From the NCBI GenBank assembly GCA_038203875.1, contig JBBRDN010000001.1, positions 1 through 64,000 of the forward strand: a stretch of DNA of 64,000 nucleotides, in the 5' to 3' direction. A program made the position numbers and the translations under genes. This document shows, one piece after another, positions 57,636 to 64,000 of this stretch. The DNA comes from CANJSG01 sp038203875 (GTDB lineage: Bacteria > Verrucomicrobiota > Verrucomicrobiia > Limisphaerales > CANJSG01). A model generated the notes under the pieces. The model was not told where the DNA came from and ran no database searches. It saw only the letters and a program-made list of their open reading frames with translations. Numbering within the stretch: the stretch's first letter is position 1; every line of letters begins with the position of its first letter.

Positions 57636-59582
57636 TCATGGCCCCGGCTTCAATCGACTGACGATCTCGTCCACGTCGAACACGCACCCGCCCCATGTGC
57701 CGCCGCTGACGCCCTGGAGCGCGGCCCACAGCCGGGTGTCGTCGGGAAGGTTCTTGTGAGGCGCCAGGTCCTCGCGGATCGAACGTGCGGCCAAAAGGCG
57801 CGCGCCTTCTTCCGGGGAAAAACGTTCGGCGCCCTCGCCGATGAAATCGACGGAACCAACGAGTTGGTTGCGATCAACAACGATGCGGATGATGTCGCCG
57901 TCGCGCAGTTTTCCGATCGGTCCGCCGGCCAATGCTTCGGGTCCCACATGGCCGATGCATGCACCCGTCGAGACGCCGGAGAAGCGGGCGTCGGTGACCA
58001 ACGCGACATGTTTGCCGAAGGGCAGGAACTTGAGCGCACTGGTGACCTGGTAGGTTTCTTCCATGCCCGTGCCCATCGGCCCGACGCCTGCGAGGACCAT
58101 GACGTCGCCGGCTTTGATGCCCCCGCCTTTGATCGCGGCGATGGCGGCGCGTTCGCTGGGGAACACGCGGGCCGGGCCTTCCTTGCGATAGACGCCGTCG
58201 GCATCGACGACGGAAGGATCGATGGCGGTGCTCTTGATGACGCAGCCTTCGGGCGCAAGGTTGCCGCGAGGGAAGGTGACGGTGCTGGTGAGTCCACGGG
58301 CTTTCGCCTGATCGGGCGACATGATGACGTCGTCGGGATCGACACCGTCGCGCTCGCGAAGGATCTCGCGGAAGCGCGTCCGGCGTTCGCTCGTTTCCCA
58401 TCCGTCGAGCACTTCGCCCAGGCTGTGACCGGTCACGGTGAGAACATTTGTGTCCAGCAGGCCTAGGCGGCGGAGATGCAACATCACTTCCGGCACGCCC
58501 CCGGCGAGGAACGCCCGGACGGTCGGATGATAGACGGGGCCGTTCGGCAGGACACTGACGAGGCGCGGCACACGGCGGTTGACGTCGCTCCAATCGTCGA
58601 CAGTCGGTCGCCGAAGCCCGGCGGCGTGGGCGATGGCCGGGATGTGGAGCAGGAGATTGGTCGATCCGCCAAAGGCCGCATGGACAACCATCGCGTTGCG
58701 GATGCTGGCGTCGGTAAGGATGTCGCGGCTGAGGATGCGGCGGGCTTCGAGTTCGACCAGGGCCTGGGCGGAACGCACGGCGAGATCGGTCCAGACGGGT
58801 TCTCCCGAAGGCGCGAGCGCGCTGTGAGGAAGGGAAAGTCCGAGGGCTTCGCCGACGACCTGCGAAGTGGCCGCCGTGCCGAGGAACTGGCAACCGCCTC
58901 CGGGTGAACCGCACGCTCGGCACCCGAGGTCGGACGCTTCCTGGAGCGAGAGAAGGCCATGCGAATACCGTGCGCCCAGTGTCTGCACCGCTCCGAGGTC
59001 TTCACCGTCGGATGGAGGCAGGGTGACTCCGCCGGGAATAAGCGTGACGGGCAGATCACGCATTCCGGCCAACGCCATCATCATCGCTGGAAGACCCTTG
59101 TCGCAGGTGGCGATGCCGAGAACGCCCGATCGGCAGGGCAGGGAACGGGCGAGGCGGCGGAAGATCTGCGCGGCGTCGTTCCGGTAGGGCAGGCTGTCGA
59201 ACATTCCTGCTGTCCCCTGGGTCCGGCCGTCGCAGGGATCCGAGCAGAAGGCCGCGAAGGGAATGGTCTTCAACTTCCGGAACTCTTCGGCTGCCGCCTG
59301 CACGAGCAGGCCTATCTCCCAGTGGCCCGTGTGGTATCCGAGTGCGATGGGTTTTCCGTCGGGCGCGCGCACGCCGCCCTGGGTGCTGAGGATGAGATAC
59401 TGTTTCCGACCGACTTCCTCGGGATTCCAGCCCATCCCGACGTTTTGCGTCAGGCCGAAGAGGTCGCCGCTCGGGCGGTTCAGCAACATGTCGGCGTCGA
59501 GAGGGAGGCTTCCCTCAGGCCCCGGCGCCCTGGTGCGGATGCGGTAGATCTCGGGATTGTCCGGGAACAGTTCGAACGGCAT
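57636..59582 (-). CDS. IlvD/Edd-family dehydratase, YjhG/YagF (D-xylonate dehydratase) type
   Basis: A 648-residue Fe-S dehydratase. The N-terminus 'NRPSGDLFGLTQNVGMGW' and 'VSDPCDGRTQGT'-type 'CSDPCDGRTQGTAGMFDSLPYRND' are specific to the YjhG/YagF branch, longer than IlvD (about 560). Cluster cysteines occur in CSDPC, 'IATCDKGLPA' and 'GCRACGSPGGGC'. 'HAAFGGSTNLLLHIPAIAHAAG' and 'ITDARFSGVSTGACIGHVGPEA'-type motifs follow. YjhG and YagF convert D-xylonate to 2-keto-3-deoxy-D-xylonate, so this probably works in a pentonate pathway. Confidence 0.92.
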   Translation of the reverse strand: MPFELFPDNPEIYRIRTRAPGPEGSLPLDADMLLNRPSGDLFGLTQNVGMGWNPEEVGRKQYLILSTQGGVRAPDGKPIALGYHTGHWEIGLLVQAAAEEFRKLKTIPFAAFCSDPCDGRTQGTAGMFDSLPYRNDAAQIFRRLARSLPCRSGVLGIATCDKGLPAMMMALAGMRDLPVTLIPGGVTLPPSDGEDLGAVQTLGARYSHGLLSLQEASDLGCRACGSPGGGCQFLGTAATSQVVGEALGLSLPHSALAPSGEPVWTDLAVRSAQALVELEARRILSRDILTDASIRNAMVVHAAFGGSTNLLLHIPAIAHAAGLRRPTVDDWSDVNRRVPRLVSVLPNGPVYHPTVRAFLAGGVPEVMLHLRRLGLLDTNVLTVTGHSLGEVLDGWETSERRTRFREILRERDGVDPDDVIMSPDQAKARGLTSTVTFPRGNLAPEGCVIKSTAIDPSVVDADGVYRKEGPARVFPSERAAIAAIKGGGIKAGDVMVLAGVGPMGTGMEETYQVTSALKFLPFGKHVALVTDARFSGVSTGACIGHVGPEALAGGPIGKLRDGDIIRIVVDRNQLVGSVDFIGEGAERFSPEEGARLLAARSIREDLAPHKNLPDDTRLWAALQGVSGGTWGGCVFDVDEIVSRLKPGP

Positions 59583-59636
59583 GCGCGGAGTGAAGCAGCG
59601 CCTGCCGACTAAGGAAGACGAAATCTTTTCCGCCCT

Positions 59637-60518
59637 TCACTTCGCCGCAGCGGCTTTCCGGATTTCGCCCACAAGATCGTCGGCCGTCCATTTGTTCTCC
59701 GGGACGATCGCCTGGACCCGCCCGGCGGCGTCGATGACGACGGTGCGGAGATTGTGGCTGATTGAATTGCTGGCCTTCCAAAACTTCAGGCCGAAATGGT
59801 CCGCCAGCGCGGTGATCTCGATCAAGTCGCCTGTGACGAAGCTCCAGCGTTTAGGATCATGCTTGTAGCGTGCGGCGTAGGTCTTGAGGACGTCGGGGGA
59901 ATCATTCTCCGGGTCCATCGTCACAGACCACATCCGCCAGTTTTTCGGAGCTGAAGAATCGGTCGTCAGTGTGGCTTGGGCTTTCCGAAAGTTCTCGGAC
60001 ATCAGCGGACAAAAGGTCGGGAACGGGCAACTTGTGAAGATGAAGGTCAGGGCGATGGCGTTTCCCTTGAGCGAATGAAGGCTGACGGCTTTTCCCAGTT
60101 CATTGGTCATGGTGAAGTCGGGCATGACGTCCCCAACCTTGAGCTCCTCGACCGCACGCGAAGGGCGGAACTGGGGTTTCGGTTCGGGCGCGTCCGGCGA
60201 TTCGCTGCCGACCTTTTTGATCGATTCGATCCAACCGTCGTCCGGCGTGACAACCAGTTTGAACTGCACGATGTCGTTGGAGGCGAGTCCGGACATGAGT
60301 TTCCGGTCTTTGACGGCGATCGGCATGGTCATCGCCTTCATGTAGCCGGGGATCTCCTCGTGCCGGATGACCAGTTCCGAGTCCTTGGACCGGACTTCCC
60401 GGACCACGCCTTTGACCACATAGGACTGCTGGTTGGTTCCGACTTTGCCCGTGGCCGCACAGCCGGTGATTGAGACGATGGACGCCAAAAGGGAGGCAAT
60501 GCGCGTGAAGAAGTTCAT
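59637..60518 (-). CDS. SCO1/SenC-like copper protein with N-terminal CusF-like domain
   Basis: A 293-residue lipoprotein (lipobox near 'SITGC'). Residues about 30-100 resemble CusF-type copper-binding modules ('GVVREVRSKDSELVIRHEEIPGYMKAMTMPIAV'; the MKAMTMP motif is characteristic). The rest is a thioredoxin-fold SCO domain ending with 'SISHNLRTVVID' (conserved copper-ligand His). The cysteine motif is C-PFPTF-C, CX5C, not the usual CXXXC. It may deliver copper to a cytochrome oxidase. Start at the lipoprotein signal. Confidence 0.85.
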   Translation of the reverse strand: MNFFTRIASLLASIVSITGCAATGKVGTNQQSYVVKGVVREVRSKDSELVIRHEEIPGYMKAMTMPIAVKDRKLMSGLASNDIVQFKLVVTPDDGWIESIKKVGSESPDAPEPKPQFRPSRAVEELKVGDVMPDFTMTNELGKAVSLHSLKGNAIALTFIFTSCPFPTFCPLMSENFRKAQATLTTDSSAPKNWRMWSVTMDPENDSPDVLKTYAARYKHDPKRWSFVTGDLIEITALADHFGLKFWKASNSISHNLRTVVIDAAGRVQAIVPENKWTADDLVGEIRKAAAAK

Positions 60519-60574
60519 GCTGGAGGTCAGAATTCGCACTCCATCGACCACGGGTCAAGCTGTCGCCCGGCCGC

Positions 60575-60602
60575 TTGACACGAAGGGTCTCACTGATAGG
60601 CT
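60575..60602 (+). promoter_or_regulatory. promoter TTGACA-N16-TAGGCT for rpmH
   Basis: TTGACA (60575-60580) and TAGGCT (60597-60602) are 16 bases apart, 46 bases before the rpmH ATG. A GGAG (60632-60635) lies 13 bases before that ATG as a distant RBS. Confidence 0.65.
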
Positions 60603-60648
60603 GCGCGGCCCTTGAACTCTGGCCGGTGGCCGGAGCGGGGACTATTTT

Positions 60649-60786
60649 ATGAAGCGCCAGTATCAACCTTCGAAGATTCGCCGGAAGCGTCAGCATGGTT
60701 TCTTGGCCCGTAGCCGCAGCAAGAGCGGTCGAGAGATCCTCCGCCGCCGCCGCAATCTCGGCCGCAAGCGCCTCACCCCGGTTTGA
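60649..60786 (+). CDS. rpmH: 50S ribosomal protein L34
   Basis: A 45-residue, strongly basic protein. The N-terminus MKRQYQPSKIRRKRQHGFLA and the following 'RSRSKSGREILRRRRNLGRKRLT' are the L34 pattern. It is the first gene of the rpmH-rnpA-yidD-yidC-jag block conserved across bacteria, which often lies near the origin. dnaA, often upstream of rpmH, is not here; a SCO-like gene lies there instead. Confidence 0.97.
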   Translation: MKRQYQPSKIRRKRQHGFLARSRSKSGREILRRRRNLGRKRLTPV

Positions 60787-60794
60787 TCGTCTGA

Positions 60795-61175
60795 ATGTCT
60801 GCCGCCGGTCCAGCCCGCCAGACGCTGCCGGCGCAACGTCGTCTCCGGGCTCCGGGCCAGTTCGCCCGGGCTCGTGAAGAGGGCCAGCGGCTCGCCTGCG
60901 GGTCTTTGATCCTGAACTGGGTCTCGGCGAGGAATGCCGCGAGCGGGCTTCGCCTAGGGGTCGTTTCGAGCAAGAAGGTTGGACCGGCCACCGTCCGAAA
61001 CCGGGCCCGAAGGCTTCTCAGGGAAGTTTTCCGCCGTCACCAGCATGAGATTGGCCGGCCGGTGGATCTGGTCCTCGTGGCCAGAAATTCCATCGCACGT
61101 AAGTCGTATTCCGAGGTCGAGCGCGATTTTCTCAAGGCACTCCGCCAGCAGGGTTTGTTGAAGGCCAATCCGTGA
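60795..61175 (+). CDS. rnpA: ribonuclease P protein component
   Basis: A 126-residue basic protein subunit of RNase P, which matures tRNA 5' ends. The RNR signature 'VRNRARRLLREVFR' lies at about residues 67-80, with 'GLRLGVVSSKKVGPA' before it. It follows rpmH by 8 bases and overlaps yidD by four bases. Confidence 0.96.
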   Translation: MSAAGPARQTLPAQRRLRAPGQFARAREEGQRLACGSLILNWVSARNAASGLRLGVVSSKKVGPATVRNRARRLLREVFRRHQHEIGRPVDLVLVARNSIARKSYSEVERDFLKALRQQGLLKANP

Positions 61176-61438
61176 TCCAGCGGTTGATCATCTTTGCGGT
61201 TCAGCTTTACCGCTGGACCCTTTCGCCGGCCAAGCGGTTGCTCTTCGGAGCCTCGGCCGGTTGCCGGTTTTATCCCTCCTGCTCGCAATATGCCGTCGAG
61301 GCCGTCCAGCTTCATGGCGCCGGTGCGGGTTCTGTTCTGGCGGTTCGCCGTCTGTGCCGCTGCCATCCTTGGGGTGGATGCGGTTTGGATCTCGTTCCGC
61401 CGGTCGATCGTCCTCAATCCTCTGAAGCCCTCTCCTGA
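61172..61438 (+). CDS. yidD: membrane protein insertion efficiency factor YidD
   Basis: An 88-residue protein. 'RWTLSP' and 'GCRFYPSCSQYAVEAVQLHG' with 'RLCRCHPWGGCGLDLVP' are the family hallmark cysteines. The start is GTG, overlapping the rnpA stop (GTGA), indicating coupling. YidD assists insertion of proteins by YidC at the inner membrane. Confidence 0.95.
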   Translation: MIQRLIIFAVQLYRWTLSPAKRLLFGASAGCRFYPSCSQYAVEAVQLHGAGAGSVLAVRRLCRCHPWGGCGLDLVPPVDRPQSSEALS

Positions 61439-61444
61439 TTTCCC

Positions 61445-63220
61445 ATGGATCGTAAGTCCATCCTCGTCATCGCCCTGTCGCTCGGCCTGATCGTCCTGTG
61501 GCAGGTCGTGCTCGTTCCGAAGTTGTATCCGCCGAAGGTGGTGCCTGCGGGAAGTTCCAACCTGGTCGCGTCGGCTTCGAACGCCGTTGCCCCCTTGGTT
61601 CAGGCCGAAGTTGCAGCCTCGACAAATGTCCCGGTCCGACCGGTGACGTCGGTTGCCGAGCAGTTGATCGTCATCACCAATGGTGCCTCCGTCCTTACCT
61701 TCACGTCGCACGGCGGTGGCGTGAGGGAGATTGGCCTGACGAACTACAAGGCCATCATTTCGCGCGACCGGAAGACCAACAGCGGGCCGCAGGCGGTCGC
61801 CACCTTGAATGCCGGAGCGCAGTTGCCCGCGTTGTCCCTGCTTGGCGGCGCGGCCCTGGAAGGCGACGGAATCTATGCGCTTACCCAGGTCGGCGCGGGC
61901 GTTAGAGCCGAGAAGGCGCTGCCCGGTGGTCTGGTCATCATCAAAGAATTTCTCCCGACCTCGAACTATCTCATCAGTGCCAGCACGCGGCTCGAGAACC
62001 GGGGAACCCAGCCGCTGCTCATCCCGGAGCACCAGTTCCTCGTGGGCACTTCCACGCCTCTTACTCCGCATGACCTGCCGCTCAATCAGGGCGCGATGTG
62101 GTATGACGGTGGAACCCCTACGCTTGCGGATGAAGGATGGTTCGCGAATCGCACCCTTGGATGCATCCCCGGAACGCCGCGAACCGAGTATCGCGCCGGC
62201 AACAGCAACGTGGTCTGGGCCGAGGTCCACAACCAGTTCTTCGCCATTGCGGTCATTCCCGCGACGAACCAGCCGCCAGCCGCCGTCTACGTAAAACACT
62301 TTGACCTGCCGCCGCCTTCCAAGGCCGTCGTCGATGCAGACTCACGGGCCAACCTGAAACCCGTCGCCTTCCAGGCCGGACTGGTCTACCCGGCGCAAAG
62401 CCTCGCGGCGGGCGAATCGATCTTCCGCGGATATACCGTCTATGCCGGACCGAAGGAGTATGACCGCGTCGCCAACATCGGCACCGAGCTGAACAACAAC
62501 CTCGACGCGTTGATGAACTTCGGCCGGTTCTTCGGCTTCTTCGCCCGCATCCTTTTAATCGCGATGAACGGCCTGCACGGTCTGGGCCTTTCCTACGGCC
62601 TCGCGATCATCGCGATCACGATCATCATCAAGCTCCTTTTCTGGCCCCTGACCAACGCTTCGACGAAGTCGATGAAGCGCATGGCGGCGCTCCAGCCGCA
62701 GATGAAGGCCATTGCCGAAAAGTATAAGGACGATCCGCAGAAGAAGAACCTGAAGACGATGGAGTTCATGAAGGAACACAAGGTCAGCCCCGTGGCCGGC
62801 TGCATCCCCATCTTCATCCAGATCCCGGTGTTCATCGGCTTCTACACGATGCTGAACAGCGCGATCGAACTTCGGGGCGCCAGTTTCCTCTGGGCCTTCG
62901 ACCTGTCGCAGCCCGACTACCTCTTCACCATCCCGGGACTGGGTCTGCCGTTCCACCTGATGCCGTTCTTCTGGGCCGCGAGCACCTGGTGGCAGACCAG
63001 CCTGACGCCGACATCCCCGGGCATGGACCCCGCGCAGCAGAAGATGATGAAGCTGATGCCGTTCATGTTCTTCTTCTTCCTCTACAGCACGGCCTCCGGT
63101 CTTACCGTCTACTGGACCGTGCAGAACCTGCTGAGCGTGCTCCAGACCAAGATCACCAAAGCCGGCGAAGACCCGGCCAACAAGGCCAAGAAGGCCGTCA
63201 TCGTGAAGGCCAAGAAGTAG
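61445..63220 (+). CDS. yidC: membrane protein insertase YidC
   Basis: A 591-residue inner-membrane insertase of the Gram-negative type. One N-terminal helix (about 5-24) is followed by a large periplasmic domain (about 40-360), then five C-terminal helices with 'YGLAIIAITIIIKLLFWPLT' and 'GCIPIFIQIPVFIGFYTML'. The hydrophilic groove Arg is in the first of those helices or its boundary. The tail is lysine-rich (KAKKAVIVKAKK), suitable for ribosome binding. It begins 6 bases after the yidD stop. Confidence 0.96.
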   Translation: MDRKSILVIALSLGLIVLWQVVLVPKLYPPKVVPAGSSNLVASASNAVAPLVQAEVAASTNVPVRPVTSVAEQLIVITNGASVLTFTSHGGGVREIGLTNYKAIISRDRKTNSGPQAVATLNAGAQLPALSLLGGAALEGDGIYALTQVGAGVRAEKALPGGLVIIKEFLPTSNYLISASTRLENRGTQPLLIPEHQFLVGTSTPLTPHDLPLNQGAMWYDGGTPTLADEGWFANRTLGCIPGTPRTEYRAGNSNVVWAEVHNQFFAIAVIPATNQPPAAVYVKHFDLPPPSKAVVDADSRANLKPVAFQAGLVYPAQSLAAGESIFRGYTVYAGPKEYDRVANIGTELNNNLDALMNFGRFFGFFARILLIAMNGLHGLGLSYGLAIIAITIIIKLLFWPLTNASTKSMKRMAALQPQMKAIAEKYKDDPQKKNLKTMEFMKEHKVSPVAGCIPIFIQIPVFIGFYTMLNSAIELRGASFLWAFDLSQPDYLFTIPGLGLPFHLMPFFWAASTWWQTSLTPTSPGMDPAQQKMMKLMPFMFFFFLYSTASGLTVYWTVQNLLSVLQTKITKAGEDPANKAKKAVIVKAKK

Positions 63221-63255
63221 CCCGACGCCGCCGGACCCGAAACACTTTCACCACC

Positions 63256-63711
63256 ATGTCAGCCATCGCCAAAACCACGCTTGAAGAACTCCTCAAACAC
63301 CTCGGCTTCGAAGCCACGGTCGAGGAGCTCCCCTCCGAAGACGGTATTCTTCTCAACGTCACCACCGCCGACTCCGCCGCCCTGATCGGCCGGGCCGGGC
63401 AGACCTTGGCGGATCTCCAGTCGCTCTTGAACCGCCTCGTGCTGCAGAAGGATTCCACCATCCCGCGCGTCACCGTCGATGTCGGAGGCTTCCGCCAGCA
63501 GAACGCCCTGGCCCTCGTCCAGAAGGCCAAGGAAGGCGCCGAACGCGTCCGCCGTTTCGGCGACGTCGTCGAACTGGAGCCGATGAATTCCTATGACCGC
63601 CGCGTCGTCCACCAGTCGCTCAAGGACGATCCGGACATCGAGAGCCATAGCGTCGAGATCGAAGGATCCGCCAAGAAGGTCATCATCCTCCGCCCGAAGA
63701 GCGCGGCTTGA
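63256..63711 (+). CDS. jag: KH/R3H RNA-binding protein Jag (KhpB)
   Basis: A 151-residue RNA-binding protein. The KH domain (about 8-85) has 'ALIGRAGQTLADLQSLLNRL' with the GxxG loop. The R3H domain (about 90-150) contains 'ALVQKAKEGAERVRR' and 'PMNSYDRRVVHQSLKDDP', including the R-x-x-x-H signature. The N-terminal Jag_N domain is short or missing. It follows yidC, as in most bacteria, and is followed by a terminator. Confidence 0.93.
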   Translation: MSAIAKTTLEELLKHLGFEATVEELPSEDGILLNVTTADSAALIGRAGQTLADLQSLLNRLVLQKDSTIPRVTVDVGGFRQQNALALVQKAKEGAERVRRFGDVVELEPMNSYDRRVVHQSLKDDPDIESHSVEIEGSAKKVIILRPKSAA

Positions 63712-63739
63712 TCCGCCGGCCTGTAGGGAAACGATTCTA

Positions 63740-63769
63740 AAAGAGCCGCGCATCACAGCGCGGCTCTTT
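63740..63769. terminator. intrinsic terminator after jag, possibly bidirectional
   Basis: AAAGAGCCGCGC / GCGCGGCTCTTT forms a perfect stem with a short loop (ATCACA) and runs of T/A at both ends. It separates the convergent jag and acyl-CoA synthetase genes. Confidence 0.88.
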
Positions 63770-63796
63770 CAATTTCAGGACAGCCTCCGACCGCTG

Positions 63797-64000
63797 TCAG
63801 TCCTCCCGCTTCGTGGCGTGCAGCTTGCGCAGTTCGGTCTTCAGGATCTTGCCGGTGGCGTTGCGGGGAAGCGCGGGCAGGACGAAAGCACGGCGGGGGA
63901 CCTTGTAGTCGGCGAGGTGGCTTTTGAGGAACTCGATCAGGGCGCGCTCATCGAGCGTGATGCCGTGGTCGAGTGAAACATACGCGACAGCCCGTTCTCC
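63797..64000 (-). CDS. AMP-dependent (acyl-CoA) synthetase, C-terminal end only
   Basis: The reverse strand has a 67-residue frame to TGA at 63799-63797, open at the window edge. 'DERALIEFLKSHLADYKVPRR' and 'LPRNATGKILKTEL' match the C-terminal domain of AMP-forming acyl-CoA synthetases; the Lys in GKILK is the adenylation-catalytic lysine. The substrate and full length are outside the window. Confidence 0.9.
   Translation of the reverse strand, partial: GERAVAYVSLDHGITLDERALIEFLKSHLADYKVPRRAFVLPALPRNATGKILKTELRKLHATKRED

Noticed and set aside
60519..60648. Replication origin near rpmH
   Set aside because: The rpmH block is often near oriC, but no dnaA gene or cluster of DnaA boxes was seen.
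1..64000. CRISPR arrays, tRNA or rRNA genes
   Set aside because: No regularly spaced direct repeats, cloverleaf sequences or conserved rRNA segments were found by reading the window.

Overview
The window is dense, high-GC (about 60-63% by eye) bacterial chromosome and most likely comes from the Verrucomicrobiota, probably a Pedosphaera/Limisphaerales-like lineage. Three things point there. A large secreted dehydrogenase/HEAT/heme protein has the PVC-type layout. A secreted protein ends in the 'TLQAST...PARFYRL' tail common in that phylum. Sulfatase, beta-propeller, Gfo/Idh and sugar-isomerase genes sit together with a normal Gram-negative envelope (Mla, outer-membrane phospholipase, heptose kinase). 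No rRNA, tRNA, CRISPR, prophage or complete insertion sequence was seen.

Layout. 1-2.0 kb: a truncated solute-binding protein and a Gfo/Idh oxidoreductase. 2.1-5.1 kb: an Mla-type lipid transport operon (permease, ABC protein, MCE protein) whose ABC protein has lost every ATPase motif. 5.1-9.2 kb: heptose-7-phosphate kinase with a 3' stump of a second kinase, an orphan 275-residue gene between them, outer-membrane phospholipase A and a small membrane protein. 9.4-16.6 kb: secreted sulfatase (also with a 3' stump of a paralogue), a secreted verrucomicrobial protein, a Tat-exported amidase, an SDR-like protein carrying an in-frame palindromic repeat, and a DUF695 lipoprotein. 16.6-17.4 kb: intergenic inverted repeats. 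17.5-21.8 kb: EamA transporter, a decayed propeller gene, a P1B-4-like metal ATPase and an AlkD-like repair protein. 21.9-22.8 kb: two integron gene cassettes with good attC sites and no integrase (a CALIN). 23-33 kb: dicarboxylate symporter, EamA transporter, the PVC-type heme protein, a YkvA-like protein behind a perfect CRP-like palindrome, and two propeller proteins. 33-46 kb: Era, a SET protein, a paired M16 peptidase operon, galE, hisF, a fused serine hydrolase/NamZ-type muramidase, a PfkB kinase and argA. 46-60.5 kb: YdjM-like hydrolase, phytase-like lipoprotein, UvrD-type helicase, TIM-barrel isomerase, a glycosyltransferase, the ubiE/menG methyltransferase, a dead RRM gene, thioredoxin, an orphan GspF, a pseudouridine synthase, an HDAC-like hydrolase, a YjhG-type sugar-acid dehydratase and a SCO1-like copper protein. 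60.6-63.7 kb: the conserved rpmH-rnpA-yidD-yidC-jag block. The window ends inside an acyl-CoA synthetase.

Two themes run through the window. First, intergenic DNA is rich in inverted-repeat elements and gene stumps, so local gene turnover has been active. Second, many genes have a recognisable promoter of the form TTGNNN-N16-18-TAGNNT (commonly TAGCGT) close to the start codon, which suggests a -10 element with G at its third position in this lineage.
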